Origin: Agrypnia vestita | Lineage: Eukaryota; Arthropoda; Insecta; Trichoptera; Phryganeidae | Length of the DNA stretch: 64,000 nucleotides | Assembly: GCA_016648135.1 (NCBI GenBank) | Contig: JADDOH010024951.1 | Location: 1 to 64,000 of the forward strand | Reading direction: 5' to 3' | Shown: positions 43,801 through 53,276 of the stretch, piece by piece | Position numbering within the stretch: position 1 is the stretch's first letter | Layout: each line of letters begins with the position of its first letter | Program-made: the position numbers and the translations under genes | The notes under the pieces: model-generated | Databases searched by the model: none | Seen by the model: only the letters and a program-made list of their open reading frames with translations | What the model was told of the DNA's origin: nothing

Positions 43801-45238
43801 ATGGAACAATATATAGTCCTGAGAGATACAATATCTACCACATTTCTCAGACTTCTATATATTTTTTTTATGTGAGATATTTAAATATATCAGTTATCTT
43901 ACCTTATTTGAGAGATCTTGTATGTCCTTGCCAACTGAGTTTGTTGTCAATTATAATCCCTAGGTATTTTATATCACATGCTTTTTCAAGGCATACAGAG
44001 TTGCAGCCGTTTGGTAAGCTATAGCTGTGTAACTTTTGATAATTTATGATGGCTTTAGGTTGACCAGTTTCTGTTGGACTGAATGTTAGGTACTTAGTTT
44101 TTTCAATGTTCAGTGAATGTAGATTTCGGTCAAGCCACTTTTTAACGGTCACTATACCACTTTCTACTATTTTGTGAGCAGTTTCCCATGTTCTGCCTTT
44201 AAAAAGTTATATAGTATCATCTGCAAATGAAATAACTTTACCCTAAGTTGGCATGTCACACAAATCTTTAACATAGAGGAGAAAGAGGATTGGTCTAAGG
44301 ACACTTCCCTGGGGCACACCGTTATATGTTTTGGTGTACTTCTGTAAGATAGCTTTTAAACCAGTCATGGGTCACACCGTCACATCCTATGCGTGATAAT
44401 TTAAGAAGCAATCGATAATGAGGAATTATATCGATGCCTTGGCAAGATCAAGAAATATTGCGATGCACTTATATCCTTTAACTGTGTGTTTTGTGACATA
44501 TTCAGTCATTGCTGATTTGGCATCTCCAGTACAGTAAAAAAAATCATGTAATGTAATTATCTACTTTTATAGAAGATAAAAAGTTTGACAAAAATGCAAA
44601 CTTGGAAGTCGGCTATCTCTTAATAACTATTGATATTAGGATATTGATGATACATGAATAATAATAAAAAACCTACAATTACAATCGATTAATATGACCT
44701 GAGAATACATGAGGATGAAAAAATATGTAACTGATATATTTAAATATCTCACATAAAAACAACTTCCCTAATTTACAGATTTTCCTTTCATCTCTATCTC
44801 AGATAAAAACAACTTCCTTAATTTATAGATTTTCCTTCATATATTGTTCAGATTTTCCGTTCATTGCCTTTTCTATCATAACTTTTTAGACAATCAATAT
44901 TTACGTAAAAAATGACAAACACGAATGTTTACTTGACATTGCATTCAGTTTAACTGCAAGACTAGTCTTGAAAGAGCGCGATCAAAACACGGAATACCTT
45001 GAATTTAAAACGTGTAAAATGAATGTCCAGCCTTAAGTGAAGTTCAGCCTGTATTTTTGGTAATTTTATCTTGCAGGGCAACCCAGAACGCTACATGCTG
45101 TCTGGGCTGGTGGCCTGGGAACTGGGCTGCGGCAGCACGCCCAGTGTGTTCGCCAATGTGGCTCACCTCCGCACCTGGATCGACGACCAGCTCTACCTGC
45201 AGAACATAGACATGACTGGATACGCGAGTCCGTTGTAA
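31762..45238 (+). CDS. clip-domain serine protease homologue (SPH, PPAF2-like), seven coding exons
   Basis: Secreted haemolymph-type protein of the family that acts as a non-catalytic cofactor in prophenoloxidase activation (family knowledge; the role here is inferred). Seven GC-rich exons join in consistent phase to 363 residues. Residues 1-18 are a signal peptide. A clip domain with six cysteines spans 34-70 (C34, C44, C50, C62, C69, C70). An Arg/Ala-rich linker with eight Ala follows (86-93). The S1 domain begins near C97 with FGEFPWMVAI. His158 (TTAHC) and Asp207 (HDIALL) are present. The GDSGGP motif reads RDGGSP, with Gly301 in place of the catalytic Ser, so it should not cleave peptides. 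The canonical GWG after ARC is SSW and that loop is short, a mild oddity. The C-terminus has GLVAWELGCG and WIDDQL. A TTTCAG acceptor directly before the ATG implies an untranslated first exon. Introns carry MITEs, a SINE and a LINE. Confidence 0.9.
31901..32172. mobile_element. MITE (TCACAG.GACGAAGCTGT ends) in SPH intron 1
   Basis: Ends agtctcacagtgacgaagct and its inverse (cagcttcgtctctgtgagact). 272 bases, non-coding, starting 54 bases after the exon 1 donor. Fragments of the same family lie at 39525-39600 and 63115-63230. Confidence 0.65.
32890..33470 (+). pseudogene. CR1/Jockey-type LINE 3' fragment in SPH intron 1
   Basis: The frame 32965-33261 reads MQTLTRRRNIADAVMLFKIT, then SPELLQRISYHIPTRNNR and STFHLPF, the standard ORF2 C-terminal region (QTL..RR..AD..FLFK). 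The 3' UTR runs into ccccaaaataaaataaataaataaata at 33440-33467. The UTR is shared with the SINE tail at 40605-40721. Confidence 0.75.
33481..33601. repeat. hairpin, agaaagacaatcgaat arms
   Basis: Arms of about 23 bases at both ends (agaaagacaatcgaatactaatt and inverse), 121 bases in all, directly after the LINE tail. Small fold-back MITE in SPH intron 1. Confidence 0.6.
34245..34830. mobile_element. fold-back element, relative of 8250-8910
   Basis: The left tip atcccaacacttaatagacg and right tip cgtctattaagtgttgggat form inverted ends. The inner arms gtatgaatacgtcggtg / cactgacgtatc are diverged. Non-coding, in SPH intron 1. Confidence 0.6.
35079..35555 (+). mobile_element. non-autonomous DNA transposon carrying the first 46 codons of an ORF, copy 1
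   Basis: The inverted ends share ATAACTTGGCGTGCG (35091-35106 and, inverted, 35530-35545). Inside, ATG at 35232 opens a 46-codon frame MSETTKTVRGGARKIANEVL..., stop at 35372. It resembles the N-terminus of a transposase-like insect protein (basic helix, EAEKANNGP), but I cannot name the family. Copy 2 lies inverted at 60618-61062. It is in SPH intron 1, 137 bases before exon 2. Confidence 0.6.
35692..35773 (+). CDS. SPH exon 2: first half of clip domain
   Basis: Acceptor ttccattgtag, donor CT|GTAAGT. Encodes ESCTFKDNQQGVCIPYYLCK with three clip cysteines. 82 nt, so too short for an ORF scan. Confidence 0.9.
35960..37215. other. SPH intron 2: fold-back tips, MITE piece and ~100-bp repeats
   Basis: Positions 35960-36080 and 37130-37215 are tips of the 8250-type fold-back family. 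Positions 36165-36275 match the 4266-type MITE. Between 36290 and 36730 the block caaattttgcatacttat.ctttaggac..ggc(a/g)ggtaac recurs four times at 90-160-base spacing. A decayed Helitron-like end (cgacagCTAGT) is at 36851-36860. Confidence 0.5.
37216..39221. other. SPH intron 2, remainder: no exon seen
   Basis: AT-rich, with no GC-rich exon-like segment. Part of it (ccgcttcatactaaa.tgaga near 38760) recurs at 62675. Confidence 0.4.
39222..39443 (+). CDS. SPH exon 3: second half of clip domain, linker and start of protease-like domain
   Basis: Acceptor aaaacttaacag, donor CAG|GTAAAA. Contains ISCDSYMDVCC, an RRRRQ stretch, (GCT)7GCC coding for eight Ala at 39310-39333, the activation-region CGVRRPRGVG, and GEFPWMVAIF. 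Confidence 0.9.
40080..40294 (+). CDS. SPH exon 4: His region
   Basis: Acceptor aatattag, donor G|GTGAGC. Encodes YRCGGALIHPGVVLTTAHCV with the conserved His, then VRAGGWDL and SHEHYSAG. Confidence 0.9.
40366..40721 (+). mobile_element. tRNA-derived SINE with LINE-type tail, SPH intron 4
   Basis: The head has a tRNA-like layout, GTTGGTGTAGAGGTCATGAT (A box) and GGCTCGAACCCC (B box). The tail from about 40605 (ttatattcagcggaaaatttg ... gctgttaattttcctcaaaataaataaataaa) matches the 3' UTR of the LINE fragment ending at 33467. A shared tail is the usual sign that a SINE is mobilised by that LINE. Confidence 0.65.
41115..41272. mobile_element. 158-bp MITE, SPH intron 4
   Basis: The inverted ends TTAGGCCG.GCA...CTGCCTC.TCTTTTCCGTCGCG are about 40 bases with few mismatches. 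It ends 56 bases before exon 5. A three-base TTA target site (PIF/Harbinger-like) is possible. Confidence 0.6.
41329..41489 (+). CDS. SPH exon 5: Asp region
   Basis: Acceptor tgattttag, donor AAA|GTCAGT (weaker donor). Encodes FHDIALLFLESPV with the conserved Asp, HVGTICLP and CVASSWKRD. Confidence 0.88.
42639..42803 (+). CDS. SPH exon 6: region of the lost catalytic serine
   Basis: Acceptor acatttcag, donor CCT|GTAAGG, phase 0 at both ends. Encodes LPVVSKSSC, FVCAGGE and SCKRDGGSPLACPVP, where Gly replaces the catalytic Ser. Confidence 0.92.
42828..43020. mobile_element. two short DNA-transposon pieces after SPH exon 6
   Basis: The string cagtggaacctcgctttacg at 42831 is the typical tip of pogo/Tigger-like elements. 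Next, 42905-43020 is a fold-back with arms ttcactctccaaataaaagg / cttttatttggagggtcaag. Confidence 0.5.
43090..44530 (-). pseudogene. CR1/Jockey-type LINE with RT domain, antisense in SPH intron 6
   Basis: On the minus strand GVPQGSVLRPILFLLY, the core of the reverse transcriptase, lies near 44340-44290. The catalytic ISFADDT lies at about 44230-44214, then NIEKTKYLTF and CDIKYLGIIIDNKLSWQGH (44120-43905). A C-terminal stretch follows to about 43580. In-frame stops and frame changes make it inactive. Confidence 0.8.
43420..43458. repeat. perfect hairpin, agatttgcgtattgtaa arms
   Basis: Seventeen-base arms around five bases, within the antisense LINE region. Possibly the junction of an inverted duplication. 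Confidence 0.6.
45077..45238 (+). CDS. SPH exon 7: C-terminal part and stop
   Basis: Acceptor ttatcttgcag, stop TAA at 45236-45238. Encodes YMLSGLVAWELGCG, VFANVAHLRTWIDDQL and a short tail. No canonical AATAAA is close; aaatataagg at 45315 is the nearest variant. Confidence 0.9.
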   Translation, partial: GNPERYMLSGLVAWELGCGSTPSVFANVAHLRTWIDDQLYLQNIDMTGYASPL

Positions 45239-46380
45239 CAACGTCGTCATGTCACTACACAACAATGCTATGACAAAATGAATGCGACGATGAAATGAAA
45301 AAATTGCAACTTGAAATATAAGGTTGATGCATAGGTATCCGCCATTTTTTTAAGGTGAAAACGTCTTTATATGTAATACTCCTATATTGCTAGCAGGGTC
45401 TGGAAATATTCGAAATCACTACAGTGCAGAAATATATGTTTTTCTCACCCATACCGGTGTCACTTCGAGCCTTATGCGCATGTCCGAGAATTAGCGCCAA
45501 TTTATGTCCAATCAGCGCCGCCACATAGGATAAATGGAGTCACGACGCTTGCGCACGACAGATCAAGTGACAGCAATGAGATAAAAGTAGCATTTTCCGC
45601 CCCGCTTAGTCCGTGACACCTCCATTGCACAGGAATATTACATATTTATGGTCTTTATGATCGGTGCCGAGTGCAAAATGAGCGACAATTTATGTTCAAA
45701 CTTCAATAACTTGGCTAAAAATAGACACAGCGCCACCATCTTGGTACCCTTTTAAAAAATTTTGCTTGTACTGCATTGGCATTCGTAGCAACCGGGCTCG
45801 CGAACAAAAATCGCGAATCCACAATTTTTGACTTTCCACACGAAACCACCAAGTAAAAAACCTGAGGCGTAGAAAACGTTTAACCCCCTTAGATATTTTA
45901 AACATAATTATTATCCTGTAGTGAAAGTAGAATAAAAAAAATTGCATAATGCTTCCATACCACACGGATGTTCTTAACTAATATTTTTGTTGGCCAAGGA
46001 TTCGTAAATTTGAAATCGCAGAAAACAATCAAACCACTATTTTTAGTTTAAGAGTTAATTTAAAAGTGATGCCCATGATGTGGATAAGAAAAAATTGAAT
46101 TTATTAAACACTTTTTTTATATTTTTTTTATATTTTTTTTTATAAAACGCCCAATCTTTAGAGATTGGGCGTTTTCAGCACATTAAAATAACTGTCCAAA
46201 CCCGTACATAACTCATTTTTAGCATTTTATGGGTTGGACGCTTCTGCATAGGTAATTAAGTACGTCCAATTGACGTTGAAGAATTCGTTTTCATTTTTAG
46301 GTATATTGCAATATAATTTTTAAAGAACGGCGGATAATTATGTATCAAACTATGTATGATAAGGAAATGTATAATATAAA
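45239..46380. other. SPH 3' flank; hairpin at 46144-46175
   Basis: No further gene seen. AAAACGCCCAATCT and its exact inverse enclose four bases, preceded by long T runs. In an animal genome this is a simple palindrome, not a bacterial terminator. Confidence 0.5.
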
Positions 46381-46381
46381 A

Positions 46382-47330
46382 AGATTCTAAATGAATTGTT
46401 CAATACAATATCTATCTAATTCAGTCGACATAATAATGTGAGAATGAATTGTACAATACAAATAGATTCTAAATTAATTGTTCAATACAATATCTATCTA
46501 ATTCAATCGACATAATAATGTGAGAATGAATTGTACAATACAAATAGCTTCTAAATGAATTGTTCAATACAATATCTATCTAATTCAGTCGACATAATAA
46601 TGTGAGAATGAATTGTACAATACAAATAGATTCTAAATGAATTGTTCAATACAATATCTATCTAATTCAGTCGACATAATAATGTGAGAATGAATTGTAC
46701 AATACAAATAGATTCTAAATGAATTGTTCAATACAATATCTATCTAATTCAGTCGACATAATAATGTGAGAATGAATTGTACAATACAAGTAGATTCTAA
46801 ATGAATTGTTCAATACAATATCTATCTAATTCAGTCGACATAATAATGTGAGAATGAATTGTACAATACAAATAGATTCTAAATGAATTGTTCAATACAA
46901 TATCTATCTAATTCAGTCGACATAATAATGTGAGAATGAATTGTACAATACAAATAGATTCTAAATGAATTGTTCAATACAATATCTATCTAATTCAGTC
47001 GACATAATAATGTGAGAATGAATTGTACAATACAAATAGATTCTAAATGAATTGTTCAATACAATATCTATCTAATTCAGTCGACATAATAATGTGAGAA
47101 TGAATTGTACAATACAAATAGATTCTAAATGAATTGTTCAATACAATATCTATCTAATTCAGTCGACATAATAATGTGAGAATGAATTGTACAATACAAA
47201 TAGATTCTAAATGAATTGTTCAATACAATATCTATCTAATTCAGTCGACATAATAATGTGAGAATGAATTGTACAATACAAATAGATTCTAAATTAATTG
47301 TTCAATACAATACCTAATAATTAAAAATAA
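46382..47330 (+). repeat. 82-bp minisatellite, about 11.5 copies, very homogeneous
   Basis: The unit starts agattctaaatgaattg and recurs every 82 bases (46382, 46464, 46546 ... 47284). Interior units are identical. Variants sit in the first five units and the last one. Each unit contains two nearly identical 17-mers, tgaattgttcaatacaa and tgaattgtacaatacaa, and a palindromic TTGTACAA. Confidence 0.95.
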
Positions 47331-47855
47331 TAGTTCAATAAACCTAATAATATGAGAATGAACTGTACAATATAGAAATGTTCTGTAAAAGATATAACTA
47401 TAATTTTTTAGTTAATAAATAATTGGATGTAATATTGACCGTAATTAAGTTTTGATATTGGGATTCTATATATATTTTTGAAATAAATCATGTAAAATAT
47501 GTCTTATCAAATCTTTTCTATTTGATCATATTTACACATACCCAATGAACGACACACGAAGAAGTCTAATTAATCTTATTAGACCTGTTTCGACGTGTTG
47601 ATATTTTCTTAAACTTAAAACCCACAATGAATCCTGCCTATCCAATACATTATCATTTCAATTACTGTCTGCCAATTCTACGCACTTTACTGATCTAAAC
47701 TAAATTTTCGGTAGTTACTCTTTAGGACCCTGCTCAAATGATATAAAAAGTTTTGTAGAGAAGAATGTCAACTACTCCAAATATTGCACACCAAAACTTT
47801 AGAACCTTATGTAAACAGAGATCACGACGACCTATGTACGAGATTTGATGTTTTT
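47331..47855. other. no gene seen
   Basis: AT-rich flank of the minisatellite with degenerate unit pieces to about 47400. Confidence 0.4.
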
Positions 47856-47859
47856 CAAA

Positions 47860-48290
47860 AAAAAATTTAATTGTATTAATTTTATGGCCATCACAAAATA
47901 TACTTGTAGATAAATCGTAAAACTTCTGGAACGCAATTTTCGGTATACCAAGTGTTTAGCTTCTTTAATTCTTCTTCATCTTTGTCTTCAAAATGTCATT
48001 CTTTTTTTTTCATTTTCAAGAATAGGAAGAAGTCGCAGGGGATTGTATCTGGCGAATACGGAGGCTGAGGTCACATAAATTATGAAATATCTATTCCAAT
48101 TTTTCCGTAAGTACGAAATCGCCAAAAAACGAAGCACGTGCAACCTTTTCGACAACCAACAATAAAATAAGCATCCATCATGGCTACCATTGTCGAAATG
48201 ACTCACCAGCTTTCCACCCTTTCTCGAAGCGGTACAGTATAATATGGCGTTGGTATATACATATGTCTGGTTTCCGATGCGCATTTTAAT
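47860..48290 (-). pseudogene. mariner/Tc1-type transposase remnant
   Basis: A minus frame reads PQPPYSPDTIPCDFFLFLK near 48070-48010, the third-aspartate block of mariner-like transposases (PPYSPDLAPCDFFLFPKLK). Further along, IPKIAFQKFYDL (47960-47900) matches the C-terminal region. Frames are broken and no terminal repeats were found. Confidence 0.75.
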
Positions 48291-48307
48291 TTTTTTTTGC
48301 TTGTACT

Positions 48308-48514
48308 ATGAAAACAGGACTAACTTGCTTGTCTGGAGCGTTATTAGTAGCATTATCTACCTCTATTACGTTGGCGCGTATTGATAACAACAAAGACTTG
48401 GACTTCTTAGTAAATCATGTACAAAACCCGTTTGCAATTAGCTCTCGATTTACGCGGGACATAGTTACTGAAAATGACCGCGCGAGCCAATACGTCTTGC
48501 AGTATGTCCTATAG
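48308..48514 (+). CDS. possible secreted-protein exon (unrecognised), adjoining a hAT insertion
   Basis: 68 codons starting MKTGLTCLSGALLVALS, a convincing signal peptide with likely cleavage after TLA, then KDLDFLVNHV and a charged tail. The TAG stop (48512-48514) lies within the target duplication of the hAT element that follows. A GTATGT donor-like site at 48502 would make this a first coding exon instead, ending at 48501 (phase 2). I see no downstream exon. A real gene start, a decayed gene and a chance frame are all possible. Confidence 0.35.
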   Translation: MKTGLTCLSGALLVALSTSITLARIDNNKDLDFLVNHVQNPFAISSRFTRDIVTENDRASQYVLQYVL

Positions 48515-49240
48515 CAGTGGTTCCCAAAGTTGACAGGACCGCGACCCACCAAAAAAAAAAAATTTTCGGGACCCACTTTCTGCTTCTTTCCATTTTCTTT
48601 TTTCCACACATTTTCCCAATTCATATTGTAACCATATGAAAGACTGTTCAATTAAGAAAAAAAGAAAAACGTCCAAATGTAATCGAAATTTTTGATTACG
48701 AAAAATATTCATATGTGATATTTTCATGGGAGGGGTGCATTTGTTGTCTATTTCTTGTCATAACAGCATTAGCGTCGGCTTCAATTTTGGCCACTTTTAA
48801 TCGCAGTTCAATTTATTTATGTATGTAGTCTTAATAGAAACCATTGCAGAAAACTTAACTTCTCATGAGGTAGTGAAGAAGAGGAGGATTTTCGTGACTT
48901 CGTCAGACAAGCAGCGATAGGTGTCGACAACTGAAAGCCAGAATTTTGCTAATTGCTTACGATTAAAAGTATTTTTCAGCGACGTATCTTCTGATGAATC
49001 AATAAGCTCTTCACTTGCTTAGTCGGTATGTTGTCTTGAAATGGATTTTAAATCCAGTTTATCCTGTTGAACTTTTTCATCTCTTCTTCGAAGTAAGCGT
49101 TAAAATTATTTTTCAACTCTGTTTAATGAGTGAAAATTGCAGACACTACTTTTCTATAATAAATACGACCCTACCCGGACGAGACGTTTGCGCGGCTGCT
49201 ACCCACCGGTGGGTCGCGACCTATAGTTTGGGAAACACTG
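48515..49240. mobile_element. hAT element, non-autonomous, perfect 8-bp TSD
   Basis: It starts CAGTGGTTCCCAAAG and ends (inverse) CAGTGTTTCCCAAAC. It is flanked by TCCTATAG at 48507-48514 and again at 49241-49248. 726 bases. No long transposase frame remains. The gggtcgcgac / gtcgcggtcctgtc subterminal pair is usual for hAT elements of this tip type. Confidence 0.85.
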
Positions 49241-49249
49241 TCCTATAGT

Positions 49250-49880
49250 ATTTTCTGGGCGCTAACCCGTGTGTCCCAGACCTCTGGCTGATCCCATCGC
49301 GGACTGACGCGTCGTATGATTTTTTTCAATTCCATATAGACTAGAGCCAGCGACCGCCAGACATACCTTATAATATCAAACCTGAAATACTTTCTGTACA
49401 TGTACACTGGATGACTGTAATAGGTAACAATGTATGAATATTATGACATTCGAGTTCGGAGGATTTTGGCAGATAACTGGTAATACAGGTACAAAAAAAA
49501 GTGAGTAAGTAAAACGTAAAAATGACAAAGCTGATATTTTAATATGTTTAACGGGACAGTACTGTTCATTAAGCCCCGAGAAAAGAGGCTTATCAATGTC
49601 TACACGACTCTCAAATCGCTTCCCGGATCCCGGCTGGAACACACCGATAAATCACTGATTCTTTTATCGTTCGAAATAAGGAATAAAACACGAAATGAAA
49701 TTATAAGTTGAGCGACCAAAGGGAAAATTATTTAAAAATAGCGACCAAAAGGAATATATTATATTTAAAAAACCGACACGAAACTACGTATTACTGATTC
49801 GAATAACGCTAATGAAATGCTCACTGATCAACTGATCCGAATAATAATTAAAAATGCTGCCCCTTTTCTGAAAATCTTAA
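49250..49880. other. no gene seen
   Basis: Mixed composition, no motif or terminal repeat recognised. Confidence 0.35.
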
Positions 49881-49882
49881 TA

Positions 49883-50168
49883 ATAAAAACCTTCGAATTC
49901 CAATTGGAAAACATTCCAATGGGAATTTCTGCAGGGTTTTTATCATTTTATTTAACTTGTATTGAAACGAATGATTTTTTCGTAATCGAAATAAGTTACA
50001 GTAATGATAGTTTGACGATTTGTCAAAGATAAGTATACGAATATGTATATTGAAAAAAAAAACAAACATAGATATTGCATAACTCCATAACGGCTTGAGC
50101 ATTTTCGACTCATAATCAAGGCAGGAATACAGTCTTGCGAGGTTATTAATGTTTTCCAAATAACCCTG
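49883..50168. mobile_element. palindromic MITE family, right half
   Basis: Right half of the 4266 family, from aataaaaaccttcgaattcc to CCAAATAACCCTG followed by TA. Confidence 0.65.
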
Positions 50169-50169
50169 T

Positions 50170-51000
50170 ATATGTTAACTTTAGACAACCGATTCATATA
50201 TTTTATTTACTGAATTTTGTCATCCATGAACATCCATGCCACGAACTATATATACTAAATCTGTAACGAACCTAGGTGTCATTAATATAAAAAATGTCTT
50301 AATGATAAATAATGCAATGATTTCTAGATTAACAGGTTTACGGCGAGTGCAAGAGTTCCAAGGTCAACACTGTGTGTCTATGACGAGCATGTATTTATTA
50401 CACGCTCAAGCGATCGTCAACCAAGTTTATCAATATTTAACTTTTGAGCTGAGCCTGTGTCATAAATAATATATCAAGGTTGCCGTCTCTGGATGATATC
50501 TCGTTATAGTATTGACCATTCTAGATAGATGACAGAAATAGTCTAGATTGGTGTTATAAAACTTGACTTAAAAGTGGATGTTTATGTATATTTGTGATAT
50601 TGTATTGAAGGGTATCTAGTTTGTTATTGACTATCGTATAGAGAGTCATTAGGTCTGTAACTTTTCTTCTTTCTTTCTAACCATGTTCCGTTCAGCTAAT
50701 AGTACTTCACTATCCATCCCCATTCATAACACTGAATTCTTCAGCCCCTCATTAGAAGTGCTGTCGGAGCCTACTGCCCAGGCTAGGCTGTGGAATACAA
50801 CTACGCGTAGATATCGTATCATCACAGACTATAATTATCTTCAAAGGCAACCAAACAATTTTACTTTTCCCAAAACACATTTTAACCTTTCCTTGTCCCT
50901 ATTCTCTTACTCGTCTCGCTTCGTGGGGCTTATTCTTCGTGTTATTGTAATATTGTAATGTTGAAATATTGTAATATTGCAATATTGTAATGTGGTACCG
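50170..51000. other. unassigned; unrecognised 91-codon frame at 50683-50958
   Basis: The frame starts MFRSANSTSLSIPIHNTEFF and is Ser/Phe-rich. I recognise no domain. Just after it comes a short run of atattgtaat repeats (50940-50995). Confidence 0.3.
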
Positions 51001-51004
51001 ACAC

Positions 51005-51985
51005 TGATGTATGAAAGTGAAGCCTGAGCTGGCAGAAGAGGAACGAAAGTAGACTGAATGCAGTGGAGATGAGATCCCTTAGACGTATGTGTAGCAAATC
51101 CATTTATTATAGAGTAAAGAATGAATACATTAAGAAGGAATGTAAAGCTATCTAAGCATAATTCATAGAATTAAAAGGGTCGCTCAGGTGGTTTGGGCAT
51201 GTAGAGCGAATGAATGAGGAAAGAATGGTAAGAAAGATATTTATTTATTTATTTGTTTACGCCCATTAGGCTTTTACATAAAGAGTATAAAATAAATTTC
51301 AAAAAGCACATACATTAAACAATATCTGTATAGCACCAAAACATGAGTAAAAAAGTTATAAATATAAAGTAAATAGCGGCAATGTGTATAGGCTTTTACC
51401 TAAGAATATAACATAAAATTAAAAAGAACAAACATTAAACAATATAAGTTATAAGTAGCGAAATATGAAGTTTCAGGAATAGCACCAAATCATGAGTATA
51501 AAAATTAAAAATGAAGAGTAGGTAACGAGCAGCAATGCGTATAGGCTTTTACATAAAAAAATATATCATAAAATTAAAAAGAACATACACTAAACAATAT
51601 AAGTTACAAGTAGCAAATTATTAAAAGTATCAGGAATAGCACCAAAACATGAGTACAGAAATTAAAAATATAAAGTACAAAGCGGCAATGTGTACGAAAA
51701 ATATATATTACCCACCATTACATATTAACAGCTGAAGTCAGTAACGAAGCAGTATTGCCTCTTTAAGTGTACATACAGTGCAAGTGTTGACGGCGCCAGA
51801 AAGAGAGGGTGACCGCGACGTGGCACGACCATATTAACCAGATACTGGAAAATGGTCCCGTTAGAAGCCTCAACAACCGTCGAGCTTGCTTGGATGAGGC
51901 GAGAGTTGTATGTCAGGACATAAGAGTATGGCGCTCTATCCTCCCTGCCTACCCCTACGGGGAAACGGCGTGCTGGGAAGTAAGT
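51005..51985 (+). pseudogene. RTE-type LINE remnant split by a later insertion
   Basis: The first part (51005-51238) reads LNAVEMRSLRRMCS, RVKNEYIKKEC and LRWFGHVERMNEERMVRK, the RTE C-terminal blocks. A 530-base AT-rich insertion follows. The coding resumes near 51790 as TATWHDHINQIL, RACLDEARVVCQD and RVWRSILPA, the expected next part. Several stops and frameshifts. Confidence 0.75.
51239..51770 (-). repeat. inserted repeat, three ~120-155-bp tandem units, AAAT-tailed on the minus strand
   Basis: Units begin near 51268, 51390 and 51543 (aggcttttaca(t/c)), with acattaaacaatata and gcaccaaa.catgagta inside. The left edge (atttatttatttatttgtttacgcc) reads as an (AAAT)n tail on the minus strand. 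Flanking gtaagaaagatat and gtacgaaaaatat may be a decayed target duplication. Confidence 0.6.
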
Positions 51986-51989
51986 AATA

Positions 51990-52845
51990 TTGTAGTATTG
52001 CATAATATTGCAATATTGTATTCTGGAAACCTATTTCAACTGTTCCACTAAATTATGTGGTTGGTTGGAAGAAATTTTCAACTGACAATAACCCCGCCAT
52101 TGTAGTAGTCGATATGTAAGCAAGGAATTAAAAAATAAATAAGATGGATCGACTGACAAAACTTGTATATAATTTTACATAACCGGTTGCTATTGATACA
52201 TAATTTTAATGACGTCATCTATACGCAGCGATAACTTGCTCGCAAATTTTAATACAACTATGGATGCATGACCCGGTATTTCCAAGTCTGATAATCAAGT
52301 TTCTCTGTAAATATGTAAAAAAAATTGTAGAATATATTTTTGAATTTGTATTCTAGTGACTTTAAAAGGAGGAAAAAATATCGAAATTAAAAAGAGGTCA
52401 ATAGAGAGAGAGTTCAGCTCTGGGCTCTGTGGTTGTTCAGCCATGATTTCAACTCGCAAGAAATTTAATTCTACACTTTGATATAACATTCATTCCTTCC
52501 TTTCTATAACATTCATTACTTCCTTCCTATAACATACAAAATTGAAAAAATAAGTTTCTTAGATTCATAAACTACAAGTTACATATTTCGTTTGACAATC
52601 TTGACTATAATTATTTAATGCAATTACTTAATTTAACGGACCCATCGCAGCGTAGAAAAAAATATGAATTCTATTTTTATTTAAAATAATAAAGAGATTG
52701 CGGATTGCCCAGGTTTGGTGAACATGATTAATTATCGTATACCCTGCCGTTTTGGCTCGAGATATTACGCTCCATTTCATGTAAATTTTTCTCGCTCTAG
52801 TTTCATGAACAAAATATGTAAGCAATTCAATGAATTTGTTTGATG
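51990..52845. other. no gene seen
   Basis: AT-rich, two short minus frames without motif. The string cattcattccttcctttctataa is partly duplicated at 52488-52540. Confidence 0.4.
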
Positions 52846-52849
52846 TAAG

Positions 52850-53070
52850 AAGCATTTCTGTCCTGAAAAAAATCGTGTATATACATGTATGCACCGTAGT
52901 TATTCTTAAAAACTAAAATAAAGACAATGACGCTCAAAGTATTGAGTTATACAAATTTACACTGGTCATTGTCGATTGTTTTATCGAGTTTCACGAAAAG
53001 AATTAAATCTCACACTTACAGAAATGCAATCATGAATATTTAAAATAATTGGGGTAACAAAAATATTATC
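52850..53070 (-). repeat. dispersed repeat, piece B
   Basis: Inverted match to 29015-29230, see the copy at 28690-29230. Confidence 0.6.
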
Positions 53071-53276
53071 AAGGAGGAATGAATGAAATCGCTGGAATTT
53101 AATAACGGATTTATTAACTACTGATTAATTAATTAACCAAACGTACAAAGTCACTTAACACTATTTGACTTAACGGTATTATTTAAATGAAATTATTTCG
53201 TAAATTTATCACTCGTAAATAGACACTTTATAATCGCCCTATCACTTTATTCGCCATTCCCTAGAACAGGTGTGGC

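Noticed and set aside
46144..46175. GC-containing hairpin next to T runs, like a rho-independent terminator
   Set aside because: Terminators of that type are bacterial. The surroundings are introns, LINEs and MITEs.
46382..47330. Regular direct repeats that could suggest a CRISPR array
   Set aside because: Units abut with no unique spacers, and the context is animal nuclear DNA. It is a minisatellite.
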